Below, in pieces: positions 1 to 9,566 of a stretch of DNA of 64,000 nt. The notes under the pieces are model-generated. The model made no database searches and was not told the origin of the DNA. It saw nothing but the letters and a program-made list of their open reading frames with translations. This DNA is from Gammaproteobacteria bacterium (GTDB lineage: Bacteria > Pseudomonadota > Gammaproteobacteria > Pseudomonadales > Pseudohongiellaceae), in contig JAPPOG010000051.1 of the NCBI GenBank assembly GCA_028818225.1, positions 1 through 64,000 of the forward strand, in the 5' to 3' direction. A program made the position numbers and the translations under genes. The stretch's first letter is position 1; each line of letters begins with the position of its first letter.

Positions 1-15
1 GTTTTATTGAAATTT

Positions 16-252
16 ATGAGCCAAGCTCCCCTCTCAGCAGCTAATAGCGGAGATCGCTGTGTTGTACTCGAAATAGCCTCGGAACCCGCCGAATTGAGGA
101 GTCGACTCTATGCGCTTGGCGTCATTCCAGGTTGCGCCCTTGAGATTCTGCGATTCGCTCCGCTGGGTGATCCAATGCAGGTAAAGGTGGGCGGAAGTTT
201 TATCAGCATTCGTAGAGCCGAAGCAGACATTATTAAGGTAGAAATCCAGTAG
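16..252 (+). CDS. feoA: Ferrous iron transport protein A (FeoA)
   Basis: Small cytoplasmic SH3-like FeoA-domain protein of about 78 residues that works with FeoB in Fe(II) uptake. The sequence shows the family pattern: a hydrophilic lead, an R-x-x-L-Y-x-L-G-V-x-P-G segment in the middle and a V-G-G-S-F-I-S-I-R-R segment near the end. The ATG at 16 is the first ATG; an in-frame TTG lies at 7 and there is no stop before the window edge, so the true start could lie upstream of what is visible. Only 4 bases separate it from feoB, so the two are an operon. No FeoC-like gene follows. The family call is secure; the exact start is not. Confidence 0.9.
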   Translation: MSQAPLSAANSGDRCVVLEIASEPAELRSRLYALGVIPGCALEILRFAPLGDPMQVKVGGSFISIRRAEADIIKVEIQ

Positions 253-256
253 CACC

Positions 257-2377
257 ATGCGAAAAATAGCCCTTATAGGAAACCCAAATTGTGGCAAGAC
301 CACACTCTTTAACATTTTTACTGGTGCAAACCAGAAAGTTGGCAACTGGCCTGGAGTAACGGTAGAAAAAAAGTTTGGTTATTTTTCTATCAATGGCGAA
401 GAAGTGGAGCTGGTTGATCTCCCCGGCATTTATTCCCTCGAACAGGAACACAAAGGAGTAGACGAAGAGATCGCCTTCGATTTTATCGAAAATGGTGACA
501 TCAGCCTCATCGTCAATATAGTCGACGCAACCAATCTTGAACGCAGCCTCGTACTAACTCAACAGCTACTGGAAAAATCAATTCCGACGGTTGTAGCCAT
601 TAACATGCTCGATGTGGCCGAGCAACAGGGAGTATCGGTATCCCCACAGGCATTAGCCGAACGACTGAATATTCCAATTACTTCGCTGATCGCATCTCGG
701 AAGCATGGCATTAATGAGCTAAATGAAGCTTTGAGTGCTTTGCTTGCGGATCCGGACCAGGGCATTAGTCAACTAAAAATGGAAAACAAAGAGCAGTTGG
801 AAGACAAAATCTTGCAGCGCTATCACAAGTCACGCCAATTAGTAGACGGTGTAGTCGAGGTTAGCCCGACCCAACATAACCTCTCCGAAAGACTGGATTC
901 AGTAGTTCTCAATCGTTGGCTGGGTGTTCCCATCTTTTTATTAATGATTTATCTGATGTTTACCATTGCAGTGAATGTTGGCGCGGTATTTATAGACTTC
1001 TTCGATATTCTATTCGCGGCATTTCTGGTTGATGGTACGACGTGGTTATTGGAACAACTGTCGATGCCCGCGGTGGTTATCACACTACTTGCACAGGGAG
1101 TCGGTGGCGGTATAACACTGGTAGCCACCTTTATTCCTGTTATCGGTTTCCTGTACCTGTGTTTATCTTTTCTTGAAGATTCCGGCTATATGTCTCGGGC
1201 TGCATTTGTCATTGACAGACTGATGAGCGGTATCGGCTTGCCCGGCAATGCTTTCGTTCCGTTAATAGTTGGTTTTGGTTGTAACGTACCTGCGGTCATG
1301 GCAACACGAACACTTGGTCGGGATAGCGATCGGCTGATGACTATTTCCATGGCACCGTTTATGAGTTGTGGCGCCAGACTGACGGTTTATGCCCTGTTTG
1401 CAGCGGCGTTCTTCCAGGAAAATGGACAGAATATAGTGTTCGGGCTGTACCTGTTAGGTATTGGCTTGGCGATATTTACCGGCTGGATATTTCGTAAACA
1501 ATTATTCACCGGGGAAATTACACCTTCCTTCCAGGAGATGCCTGCCTATCACGTTCCTATAGTACGCAACATATTGTTGACCACCTGGTTTCGGCTGAAG
1601 GGATTTATCTTTCGCGCAGGCAAGACTATCGTAGTGGTGGTAATCGCTTTAAGTTTTTTGAATTCAATTGGTACTGACGGCAGCTTTAACAATGAAGATT
1701 CTGAGAACTCTGTACTCAGTGTAATTGGCAAGTCAATTACACCCGCTTTCGCTCCTCTCGGCATTACTGAAGAAAACTGGCCAGCAACTGTTGGTTTGTT
1801 TACCGGTATGTTTGCCAAGGAAGCAATCGTCGGCACACTTGATGCGCTCTATAGTGAGCCAGCAGAAGATGATGGTGATGGCAGTGCACCGGACTTAATA
1901 GCCGCCGCAAACGAGGCAGTCGGCACTATTGGCACTGAGCTGGCCGCATTAGGCGGAGCTCTGGTTGATCCTTTGGGCATTTCGATCGGCGATGTATCCG
2001 ATGTAGAAGCAGTGGCTGAGGAACAGGAAGTCAATACCAGCACATTAACCAATATGGCATCACTCTTCTCTGGTCCATTTGCAGCTTTTTGCTACCTGGT
2101 TTTTATTCTTTTGTACGCGCCATGCGTAGCCGTGCTGGGCGCAGTAAACAAAGAAGCAGGTTGGCGCTGGACATTATTAGTATTCAGCTGGTGCACAGGT
2201 CTTGCCTATATCACCGCTACTGTCATTTACCAGATAGGCACTTTTTCAGTTAATCCTATGTTTTCTTCAATCTGGATCGCAGCCATGTTGTCTATACTGA
2301 CTGTATTTATTCTTAACTTAAAAAGATTATCCAGTAAGATGGTGCCCAGGAACCTGATCCAGGCTGTTCAAATTTAG
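257..2377 (+). CDS. feoB: Ferrous iron transporter FeoB, inner-membrane GTPase-permease
   Basis: Fe(II) uptake protein of the inner membrane, 706 residues. An N-terminal G domain shows G1 GNPNCGKT (8-15), G3 DLPG (54-57), G4 NMLD (116-119) and a G5-like S-L-I-A-S-R-K-H-G from about 143. A helical spacer follows, then two Gate/Nucleoside-recognition membrane regions from about residue 215, including the conserved G-F-G-C-N-V-P-A segment and F-A-K-E-A-I-V near 520. Between residues about 535 and 600 there is an acidic, Ala/Gly-rich soluble insert before the last membrane helices; its length varies in the family. It is translationally close to feoA. The neighbouring glycosyltransferase starts 14 bases downstream and may be cotranscribed without sharing function. 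Confidence 0.97.
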   Translation: MRKIALIGNPNCGKTTLFNIFTGANQKVGNWPGVTVEKKFGYFSINGEEVELVDLPGIYSLEQEHKGVDEEIAFDFIENGDISLIVNIVDATNLERSLVLTQQLLEKSIPTVVAINMLDVAEQQGVSVSPQALAERLNIPITSLIASRKHGINELNEALSALLADPDQGISQLKMENKEQLEDKILQRYHKSRQLVDGVVEVSPTQHNLSERLDSVVLNRWLGVPIFLLMIYLMFTIAVNVGAVFIDFFDILFAAFLVDGTTWLLEQLSMPAVVITLLAQGVGGGITLVATFIPVIGFLYLCLSFLEDSGYMSRAAFVIDRLMSGIGLPGNAFVPLIVGFGCNVPAVMATRTLGRDSDRLMTISMAPFMSCGARLTVYALFAAAFFQENGQNIVFGLYLLGIGLAIFTGWIFRKQLFTGEITPSFQEMPAYHVPIVRNILLTTWFRLKGFIFRAGKTIVVVVIALSFLNSIGTDGSFNNEDSENSVLSVIGKSITPAFAPLGITEENWPATVGLFTGMFAKEAIVGTLDALYSEPAEDDGDGSAPDLIAAANEAVGTIGTELAALGGALVDPLGISIGDVSDVEAVAEEQEVNTSTLTNMASLFSGPFAAFCYLVFILLYAPCVAVLGAVNKEAGWRWTLLVFSWCTGLAYITATVIYQIGTFSVNPMFSSIWIAAMLSILTVFILNLKRLSSKMVPRNLIQAVQI

Positions 2378-2391
2378 GCGGAGTAAAAACT

Positions 2392-4326
2392 TTGTCAGAC
2401 TCCGATGCGCAGGTCTTCGCTAAACCTGTCTTCAGGCTTGTAGCAATCGCGTTTTTAATCGTGCTGCTACTTAAACTTTTTTTCGCAGCGGCTCTTGATC
2501 TCTACAGTGACGAAGTCTTTTATTGGCAGGCTTCTGCTTATCCTGCCCTGGCCTATAGCGACTTGCCTTTTATGACTTCTTTGCTAGTAGGTCTGGGTTC
2601 TGCCCTCGATCCTGGCAATGCATTCGCTGCCAGAGTTCTGTTTATAGTCCTGGGTTCAAGCATCCCCTTTCTGATCTACTGGTTAGCAATACCCATTACA
2701 AATAGACAGGAGGCGCTGGAAGCGGCGGGCCTGAGCTTATGCCTGCCATTGTCTGGATTTCTCGGATTATTGGCCGTTCCAGACGTACCACTTTTATTTT
2801 TCGGTATTCTCTCGGTAGGGTTTTTCGATCGCGCCTTGCGCAGCAATGAATTGAAATATTGGATGGCAACCGGCATTTTTGTTGCACTCGGCCTTTGTAC
2901 TCACTATCGATTTTTCCTCTATCCTGCTGCTGTAATTATTTTTCTTGGCTTCTATTCGCCGGCTCGAGTCCAATTCAAAAATCCTAAATTCTGGCTAACG
3001 ATACTTGTTTCGGCAATCGGACTAATTCCGATCATTTGGTTTAACTTGAACAACGAACTTAGTAGTGCGAGTTTTTACTTCCTTGATCGTCACCCCTGGG
3101 AATTTCAGCTAAGCGGCTTACTCCACGTTTTTAAGCAGGCCGGATTATCAAGCCCACCGCTTTATCTGATTTTTCTATTCACTGCGTACTTGATGTATGA
3201 GAAATCAAAACTTGATAATCGGAGTGCCGCTCTACTGTTAAGCATCGCATTAACCAATCTGCTGGTTTATCTAATTTTTGCTCCCTGGACCGATGCCACC
3301 AGCACCAGCATTCACTGGCCGCTATCGGGCTATATGCCCTTATTGGTATTTACGCCGTTTGCACTCAGGAAAACCTATCAATGGACTAAGGAGAAATGGA
3401 ATTTCGTGATTGCCACAAATCTTTGCAAAGCTATTCCAATGATTGGCTTTTCAGGAACATTGATCGCGCTTGTTGGCGTTGGATCGCAGGCTTTTCAAAT
3501 GCCCTTGCAAGCAATTGTTGGAACCGGCGTCCTATCCAATAAGATGGCTGGCTGGAGAGAATTTTCAATTCATACTAATACACTAATTCGAGAAGAATTC
3601 TCCGCTGCGAAGCCTATCATTGTTACTGACAACTACTACACAGCTGCTCAAGTGGAATTTGCTGGTATAGCTCAAGAAGTTTATACACTGGATCGCGATA
3701 AAGCGGTTAGAGATGGAAGATTTACCCAGTACGAACTCTGGGCGAAAGATGAAATGGCACTCGCTAACATCACTGGAAGACCGATGCTTTACATAAATGA
3801 AGACAGCACGCTGACCGTGCCTGACAAGCACGAACTATTATTCGCCATGTGCAGTTACGTGAATCAGATTGACCTCATCGATGAATTGATACTTTATAAC
3901 GGTGATAAATCTTTTAGCTTTTATCGGGCTGATAATTTGTTGGGTAGAAGCACCGCTTCTGCTTATAGAGCAACTCCCTGTCCATTTCCACCTCGGGCCT
4001 GGATCGATTTCCCCGAGGCAGACGAAACTCTTAGCGGCACAGTCAACGTAAGCGGCTGGGCCTACAATGAAGATATCGGGATTGAGCGTGTCGAATTAGT
4101 GATTAACAACGATATGATTGCTACGGCAAACTATGGCATGTTGAGACCCGATGTGGTGTCTGCCATGGGAGTTGGTACTGACCCAAACGCGCCTAATCTT
4201 GGTTTTAATATAGCATTTGACAGTACTGGTATTGACAACGGCAGAGCCGAGCTGGCTATTGACTTGATAAACCAGCAGGGGCACCGATCCCGCTATGGTA
4301 GTCGCTTAATCAGGATCGACAACTAG
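2392..4326 (+). CDS. GT39/ArnT-like membrane glycosyltransferase with C-terminal beta-sandwich-like domain
   Basis: Polytopic membrane protein of 644 residues. The first luminal loop has the D-E-V-F-Y-W segment (about residues 40-45) typical of dolichyl/undecaprenyl-phosphate-mannose-type (PMT_2, GT39/GT83) transferases, followed by about ten hydrophobic segments up to roughly residue 370. These enzymes move a sugar from a polyprenyl-phosphate carrier to protein or lipid on the periplasmic face. A soluble region follows, and residues about 530-640 (motifs A-W-I-D-F-P, G-T-V-N-V-S-G-W-A) look like an Ig-like beta-sandwich, which is not usual for GT39. Start is TTG at 2392, chosen because GGCGGAG lies just upstream. 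Its 3' end overlaps the convergent next gene by 21 bases. Acceptor and sugar cannot be read from sequence. Confidence 0.8.
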   Translation: MSDSDAQVFAKPVFRLVAIAFLIVLLLKLFFAAALDLYSDEVFYWQASAYPALAYSDLPFMTSLLVGLGSALDPGNAFAARVLFIVLGSSIPFLIYWLAIPITNRQEALEAAGLSLCLPLSGFLGLLAVPDVPLLFFGILSVGFFDRALRSNELKYWMATGIFVALGLCTHYRFFLYPAAVIIFLGFYSPARVQFKNPKFWLTILVSAIGLIPIIWFNLNNELSSASFYFLDRHPWEFQLSGLLHVFKQAGLSSPPLYLIFLFTAYLMYEKSKLDNRSAALLLSIALTNLLVYLIFAPWTDATSTSIHWPLSGYMPLLVFTPFALRKTYQWTKEKWNFVIATNLCKAIPMIGFSGTLIALVGVGSQAFQMPLQAIVGTGVLSNKMAGWREFSIHTNTLIREEFSAAKPIIVTDNYYTAAQVEFAGIAQEVYTLDRDKAVRDGRFTQYELWAKDEMALANITGRPMLYINEDSTLTVPDKHELLFAMCSYVNQIDLIDELILYNGDKSFSFYRADNLLGRSTASAYRATPCPFPPRAWIDFPEADETLSGTVNVSGWAYNEDIGIERVELVINNDMIATANYGMLRPDVVSAMGVGTDPNAPNLGFNIAFDSTGIDNGRAELAIDLINQQGHRSRYGSRLIRIDN

Positions 4327-5280
4327 TGGAAGATCCAACGGGCGCAAGACTTCGACGGCTATGCGCCATTCATTACTTTCGTGAAGGCGCCATAATCGTA
4401 AATAACTGGTCTGAAAAGGCTTGCCGTCTTGACTGAACACCAAATCATCAACTTCGTTCACTTCCATAATGCCGTAGGTATAAGCAAGCTCCTTTGAATC
4501 GGACATGAACCCGCCAATATGAGTAAGGCTGATTGGATTTGTTGTGCTTAATTGATTATCAAGGTATGCCCCGTAAACAGAACTTGCTGCGTCCGCGCCA
4601 ACTGCGGGTGCCATGCCTGGTAAATAGACTCGAGTGTTTTCGAGTCCATAGCGCAGCAATGCACGCTGACCACCTCGAAAGTTAATCGAACGACCGAATA
4701 GATTGTCTGCTTCGATTAAACTCTGCATCGTATTGTCTTCCGTGCTGGCTACTATTGGATGCGCTGTTTCTTCTAGGACTGGCCGAGTGTCTTCGAAATC
4801 TGGTTCAACATTCAAACTCAAAAATCCCGGTACACCCGCTACCATATCAGCCATTAATTCCCATCGGTCAGCATTCTTTTTCCAGACTGAAACGATATGG
4901 CCGAATAAATAAGGGTTTTCGAGCGTGGGGTCTATTGCCTCATAGGGTCCTGCGGTTAATCCCAGATCGCCATCTCGCGAGACATCGATATAATGAGATT
5001 CCCAGGTAAGCTCATCAGCTTCATAGTCCGCAGTTCGATATTCCTCTAATGCATCCACAGGCCCTCTAGTTTCGCGAAACACTATAGACCCTTCGCCGAG
5101 AAACTCACGAAACGCGGCTGTGCGGCCTATCTCATTGGCCAGATCTGCATAGGATTGATCCGCAGCAGATAATTCGAGCCAGTATTGCAACTGACCGATT
5201 TCTTGCGCTACGACCAATTCAGGCCTGCTGATTACCAGACTTGAAAGTAGTAATAAAGCTAACTTGAGGCGATTTAACAT
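4306..5280 (-). CDS. Exported protein with two SnoaL/NTF2-like domains
   Basis: A 324-residue protein with a clear signal peptide (hydrophobic run at 5-20, likely cleavage after V-V-A). The rest divides into two similar halves: about 30-165 and about 180-320. Each begins with a helix containing an A-D or E-A-D-N segment and ends with a strand pair where a W-x-[LV] segment precedes the terminal strand (R-W-E-L-M-A and E-W-R-I-A-V), the layout of DUF4440/SnoaL-like NTF2 folds. That fold is used both by enzymes and by simple ligand-binding proteins, so no reaction is assigned. It is convergent with, and overlaps the last 21 bases of, the glycosyltransferase gene. The domain reading is inference from pattern. 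Confidence 0.6.
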   Translation of the reverse strand: MLNRLKLALLLLSSLVISRPELVVAQEIGQLQYWLELSAADQSYADLANEIGRTAAFREFLGEGSIVFRETRGPVDALEEYRTADYEADELTWESHYIDVSRDGDLGLTAGPYEAIDPTLENPYLFGHIVSVWKKNADRWELMADMVAGVPGFLSLNVEPDFEDTRPVLEETAHPIVASTEDNTMQSLIEADNLFGRSINFRGGQRALLRYGLENTRVYLPGMAPAVGADAASSVYGAYLDNQLSTTNPISLTHIGGFMSDSKELAYTYGIMEVNEVDDLVFSQDGKPFQTSYLRLWRLHESNEWRIAVEVLRPLDLPLVVDPD

Positions 5281-5458
5281 AGAGCGGTGCGATAGCGTCG
5301 TTTTCCACTTTCTTTAAATGGTAATCGGAAAAATTGAGGAGAGATAGAGATAAATCGATCAAAAGTATGCATCTAACAGCTAAAGCGTTGATTTTGCGCG
5401 ACTTGTACTGAATATTAGGTTCACGCTTTCGATTGTCTGGAGTGGCCTGAATCGCTAA

Positions 5459-5944
5459 AATTCAGTCCTGCTTCATTTTATTGACGAAGCTCAGGCAATG
5501 CCAGAGGAAACGCTAAGCGCAATACACTTACTAACTCAAATTGAGGCAAGCACCGGAAAACACTTAAAAGTAGCTCTCTTTGGGCAACCTGAACTTGATG
5601 CGCTACTCAATCGTACTCTGTAAAAGCAGGTTAAAGATCTAATTAGTTTTCAATTTCAGATACCAGCCCTCGATCGTGACGGCGTAGAGTCATATGTAGC
5701 CCATAGACTTTCCAAGGCCGGTTATAACGGACCACACATGTTTACCACGGACGCTATCGATAAATTGTATGAGGGCAGCAAAGGCATTCCCCGCTTAATC
5801 AATATATTGAGCCACAAAGCATTAATGGTTGCTTATGGCAAGGGGGATCGCATCATTACCGGGCAGTATCTTGACCTTGCCATTAATGATACTGAGGTGA
5901 GCAAATCGAGAAAATCTCTGATTCAGCGCCTTTTTGCTGGTTAG
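5459..5944 (+). pseudogene. Remnant of MshM/ExeA-type AAA ATPase gene
   Basis: One reading frame carries the C-terminal two thirds of an MshM/ExeA/GspA-like AAA ATPase: a Walker B stretch F-I-D-E-A-Q-A-M-P-E from about 5477, then a sensor segment F-G-Q-P-E-L, then S-Y-V-A-H-R-L and I-P-R-L-I-N-I-L. The frame is cut by a TAA at 5621-5623 between T-L and K-Q-V-K-D-L-I, exactly where intact relatives continue with no gap. Upstream a stop at 5456 precedes Walker B and no Walker A P-loop is found in the preceding 170 bases. The gene is therefore both truncated at its 5' end and interrupted. Intact relatives act in MSHA pilus or type II secretion assembly. An ORF from ATG 5738 remains open (68 residues) but is only the tail. 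Confidence 0.8.
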
Positions 5945-6019
5945 ATTCTATCTCCCACTGTTGTATAGGATAGTCAAGACCTTATAATCTCCCATCCTCA
6001 GGCTCTCGCGGATAAAGCC

Positions 6020-6820
6020 ATGACTGAAGAACTATGGCAACAACTAAGAACTGAAGCAGAAGCTGTGATTCGAGAAGAACCGCTGCTGGCAAGCTATGTT
6101 TATGCCTGCGTGTTGAATCATGATTCACTGCAATCGGCTTTAAGTTTTATCCTGGCAAACAAACTATCAGATGATGTTATGCCAGTCGTTACAGTAAGAG
6201 AACTTTTTGACAATGCCTATTCTGCGTCTCCAGAAAATATTGAACATGCAGCCTGTGATATCAAGGCTGTCTACGAGCGGGACGCTGCAATCTGCAGTTA
6301 CTTACCAGTAATTCTTTATCTCAAGGGGTTTCAATCTATTCAAGTCCACCGATTGGCGCATTTCTTATGGAAAAATGATCGTAAAGAGCTCGCCCTCTTT
6401 ATCCAGAGCCGGAACTCAGAGGTGTTCTCGGTAGATATCCATCCTGCCTGTGTAATGGGACGTGGCATCATGTTTGATCACGCTACCGGAATAGTTGTTG
6501 GCGAAACTTCAGTCATTGAAGACAATGTTTCAATTCTGCAGCAGGTTACTTTAGGCGGCACCGGCAACGAACAAGGTGACCGTCATCCCAAAATTCGCTC
6601 TGGGGTACTGATTTCAACCGGCGCAAAAGTGCTTGGCAATATAGAAATAGGAGAAGGCGCCAAAATTGGTGCCGGCAGTGTTGTACTGAGCGATGTAGCC
6701 GCTCACACTACTGTCGTCGGAGTCCCTGCACGCGCTGTTGGCAAGCCTGGCTCCAAAGCACCGGCGGAAACAATGCAGCAGAATATTTTCGAAGACGAGT
6801 CCAATAGTGGCTTTCTATAA
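6020..6820 (+). CDS. cysE: Serine O-acetyltransferase
   Basis: Cytoplasmic enzyme making O-acetylserine from L-serine and acetyl-CoA, the first step of cysteine synthesis. Length 266, normal for the CysE family. The N-terminal helical domain (about 1-135) is followed by a left-handed beta-helix of hexapeptide repeats. The catalytic pair known in the family is in place: Asp139 in V-D-I-H-P and His154 in F-D-H-A-T-G. The L-G-G-T-G segment near 178-182 and the flexible C-terminal tail ending in a hydrophobic residue fit, the tail being the segment that binds cysteine synthase. The last 6 bases overlap the convergent phoH-like gene. It stands alone, with no cysteine regulator or nifS/isc genes nearby. 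Confidence 0.95.
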   Translation: MTEELWQQLRTEAEAVIREEPLLASYVYACVLNHDSLQSALSFILANKLSDDVMPVVTVRELFDNAYSASPENIEHAACDIKAVYERDAAICSYLPVILYLKGFQSIQVHRLAHFLWKNDRKELALFIQSRNSEVFSVDIHPACVMGRGIMFDHATGIVVGETSVIEDNVSILQQVTLGGTGNEQGDRHPKIRSGVLISTGAKVLGNIEIGEGAKIGAGSVVLSDVAAHTTVVGVPARAVGKPGSKAPAETMQQNIFEDESNSGFL

Positions 6821-8227
6821 ATGTTCCTCAGCAAATTGCGCCAACGCGGAACGAGGCACACCTTGCAATAAAATTGTCCCCCCTTTATTGAATCCTTTAA
6901 ATCGTTCTGAAAGATAAGTCAGGCCGGAGCTAATTGGTGTCAGATAAGGGGTGTCAATCTGTGCCAGATTTCCGAGACAGATTACTTTAGAGCCATTACC
7001 AGCACGAGTGACAATTGTCTTGATCTGATGGGGTGTTAAATTTTGAGATTCATCGATAATTATCAAACTACTTTGGAATGATCGACCGCGAATATAATTT
7101 AAAGACTTAAACATCAGAGGTACTTTGTTTAAGACATACTCAACACTACTCGAACAATTTTCATCTTCCCAATGCAGTGCTTCAAGATTATCCGTAATGG
7201 CGCCCAACCAGGGTTCCATTTTTTCTTCTTCTGTTCCCGGCAGAAAACCAATATCTTCATCTAGTCCCTGGGTGCTTCGAGTAACGATTATTCGTCGGTA
7301 AACTTTCGTCGGCACTGTTTGCTCAATCGCCGCCGCCAATGCAAGTATGGTTTTTCCTGATCCCGCAGATCCGGTCAGGTTGACGAGATGCACTTCCGGA
7401 TCCATTAATAAATTTAGCGCCATAGCCTGATAGACATCACGAGGCTTTAGCCCCCAGGCTTCGGCATCCATGATTCGCTGTAAGTCCAGATGCAGTAGCG
7501 TCACAGTTTTATTATCCCTACTGAGTACTCGCGCAATAAAACCCGACTCATCTCGCAGAAACTGATTCGGATAGACTTCCTGGCCAAACAGAGAACGAGC
7601 AATTCGATGCAGGGTGACGCCGCTCTTCTGAATTGTTTCTACATCATCGACCCTATCCCAGAATGAACCTGTGAATTCCAGGTAACCGGTATTAAGATGT
7701 TCAATATCACTCAGAAGTTGATCGCTGTGATAATCCTGTGAATCGATACCACAACCTCGTGCTTTCAATCGTACATTAATGTCTTTAGTTACCAATACTA
7801 CTTTACGATCTGGGTAACTTTGCTTTAGAAAACCAACGTCATTCAATATTTTATTGTCATTTAGATGAGTTGGAAGCATGATCAGATTCTCTGGTGTTTC
7901 AGTCATCAAAACCGATAATGTACCTGCTTTTTCACCACCACTTCTTTGGATAACGACCCCATTTTCAACTTCTTCTGGACTCGCTCTTCCCAGCTGCTTA
8001 TCCAGTTCGCGTATCACCTGACGACAATCTGCGGCAATAGATTGCCGTCCACTTTTCAGCGAGTCGAGTTCTTCTAATACGGTTATTGGAATTACTACGT
8101 GGTGTTCGTCGAAATTAAGAATGGAGGTTGGATCGTGGATTAAAACATTCGTGTCTAAAACGTAAAATATTGGGTTTGAGGAGGTACTGCTGTCAACAGA
8201 GTTTTTGACAAGTTTCACTTCGCTCAT
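6815..8227 (-). CDS. PIN-PhoH family ATPase (PhoH2/YlaK type)
   Basis: A 470-residue cytoplasmic protein with an N-terminal PIN RNase-like domain (Y-V-L-D-T-N-V-L with Asp25; further acidic residues near 148-150) and a C-terminal PhoH P-loop ATPase domain: Walker A GSAGSGKT at 286-293 and Walker B I-I-I-D-E-S-Q-N ending near 396. PhoH2-type proteins are known to unwind and cut RNA using ATP, which is the likely role here. The start has no competing upstream ATG and is followed by a short polar leader before the PIN fold. It is convergent with cysE (6-base overlap) and has its own upstream region of about 190 bases before oadB. No toxin-antitoxin partner gene is visible next to it. Confidence 0.93.
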   Translation of the reverse strand: MSEVKLVKNSVDSSTSSNPIFYVLDTNVLIHDPTSILNFDEHHVVIPITVLEELDSLKSGRQSIAADCRQVIRELDKQLGRASPEEVENGVVIQRSGGEKAGTLSVLMTETPENLIMLPTHLNDNKILNDVGFLKQSYPDRKVVLVTKDINVRLKARGCGIDSQDYHSDQLLSDIEHLNTGYLEFTGSFWDRVDDVETIQKSGVTLHRIARSLFGQEVYPNQFLRDESGFIARVLSRDNKTVTLLHLDLQRIMDAEAWGLKPRDVYQAMALNLLMDPEVHLVNLTGSAGSGKTILALAAAIEQTVPTKVYRRIIVTRSTQGLDEDIGFLPGTEEEKMEPWLGAITDNLEALHWEDENCSSSVEYVLNKVPLMFKSLNYIRGRSFQSSLIIIDESQNLTPHQIKTIVTRAGNGSKVICLGNLAQIDTPYLTPISSGLTYLSERFKGFNKGGTILLQGVPRSALAQFAEEHL

Positions 8228-8419
8228 AGTACTTGGAGCCCCTTATGATTCGAGTATGGCTGGTATCGTTTAGTTATCTTGTCTGTTTAACCTCCCTAGT
8301 ATCAGTGAATTTACAAACACGCTTATTAATTTTCTTCGGCCGTCATCGGCCCAGCTTTAGACTAGTGCGAGAATAAACTGGATTTAGAACTGAAGTTATA
8401 TGAACTGCTAAGTGTATGC

Positions 8420-9550
8420 TTATCCTGCGAACTGGATGAGTACGCCAGCGGCAATGGTCGAGCCAATGACACCGGCCACGTTTGGCCCCATCGCATGCAT
8501 GATAAGAAAATTATCGGGGTCGGACTCAATACCCACTTTGTTCGCTACCCTGGCAGCCATTGGCACGGCTGAAACTCCAGCAGCACCAATCAGTGGATTG
8601 ATTTTCCTTTCCGAAAACATATTCATGACCTTCGCCATCAAGACTCCGGTGGCTGTGCCTATAGCGAATGCAACCACTCCTAATCCAAGGATTCCCAGGG
8701 TCGCGCCCACCAGAAATTCATCAGCAATGAGTTTTGAACCGACAGACAAGCCTAAAAATATTGTAGCAATATTGATAAGTGCATTCTGTGCAGTGTCTGA
8801 CAAACGTGCAACGACACGACACTCCTTCATCAGGTTGCCAAAGCAAAACATGCCCAGTAGCGGTGCAGCACCAGGAACAATTAGCGCAACCAGGATTAGC
8901 AACAATAACGGAAACAGGATTTTTTCTGTTTGCGAAACTTCCCGCGGAAGCTGCATCTGAATAATTCGTTCGTCGTGAGTAGTAAGAGCACGCATTATCG
9001 GTGGTTGAATAAGTGGAACCAGGGCCATATAGGAATAAGCGGAGACAGCAATAGCCCCCAGTAATTCCGGCGCCAAGACACTGGAAACGTATATGGCTGT
9101 TGGACCGTCCGCCCCCCCGATAATGCCTATTGCTGCAGCCTGGGCCAGACTAAAGTCAAAGACACCAAGCTGGGTCATGGCCAGGGCGCCCAATAAGGTG
9201 GAGAAAATGCCAAACTGCGCCGCGGCGCCTAACAGCATGGTTCGGGGATTTGCCAGTAAGGGACCGAAATCCGTCATTGCTCCTATCCCCATAAAAACCA
9301 GTAATGGAAATATACCGGTATCCAATCCCATTCCTGCGAACTGGGCCAGCACCCCATCCCCCACGGCTATCTCGACTCCGGGAATATTTGACAAAATTCC
9401 GCCAAAACCAATTGGGATTAAGAGTAAAGGTTCGAAGCGTCTCGCAATTGCCAGATACAATAAGAACAGGCCTATCAGAATCATTACCGCCTGAGCGACA
9501 CTGATTTGATAGATTCCTGAAGATTGCCACAGCGCGGCTAACTGGCTCAT
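8420..9550 (-). CDS. oadB: Oxaloacetate decarboxylase beta subunit, Na+-translocating membrane subunit
   Basis: Integral membrane subunit (376 residues) of the biotin-dependent sodium pump: it decarboxylates carboxybiotin and exports Na+. The sequence is hydrophobic throughout with the conserved family segments [11 protein letters not shown] near 90, [12 protein letters not shown] near 140-152, and a final [12 protein letters not shown] segment. Asp in the G-G-A-D-G-P-T loop is a known functional residue of the family. The length fits the shorter GcdB/OadB variants rather than the about 430-residue enterobacterial form. It is the third gene of oadG-oadA-oadB, 16 bases after oadA. Without a substrate test the complex could also serve as a methylmalonyl- or glutaconyl-type pump, but OadA points to oxaloacetate. 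Confidence 0.93.
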   Translation of the reverse strand: MSQLAALWQSSGIYQISVAQAVMILIGLFLLYLAIARRFEPLLLIPIGFGGILSNIPGVEIAVGDGVLAQFAGMGLDTGIFPLLVFMGIGAMTDFGPLLANPRTMLLGAAAQFGIFSTLLGALAMTQLGVFDFSLAQAAAIGIIGGADGPTAIYVSSVLAPELLGAIAVSAYSYMALVPLIQPPIMRALTTHDERIIQMQLPREVSQTEKILFPLLLLILVALIVPGAAPLLGMFCFGNLMKECRVVARLSDTAQNALINIATIFLGLSVGSKLIADEFLVGATLGILGLGVVAFAIGTATGVLMAKVMNMFSERKINPLIGAAGVSAVPMAARVANKVGIESDPDNFLIMHAMGPNVAGVIGSTIAAGVLIQFAG

Positions 9551-9566
9551 AAATAGTTTCGTTTGC

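Noticed and set aside
5621-5623. In-frame TAA in the MshM remnant as a possible readthrough or recoding site
   Set aside because: No recoding signal is visible, the 5' third of the gene is missing as well, and decay explains both.
8412-8960. 182-codon open frame opposite oadB
   Set aside because: It is the mirror of a strongly coding gene, made long by the codon use of oadB; composition is Pro/Ala-rich without a fold pattern.
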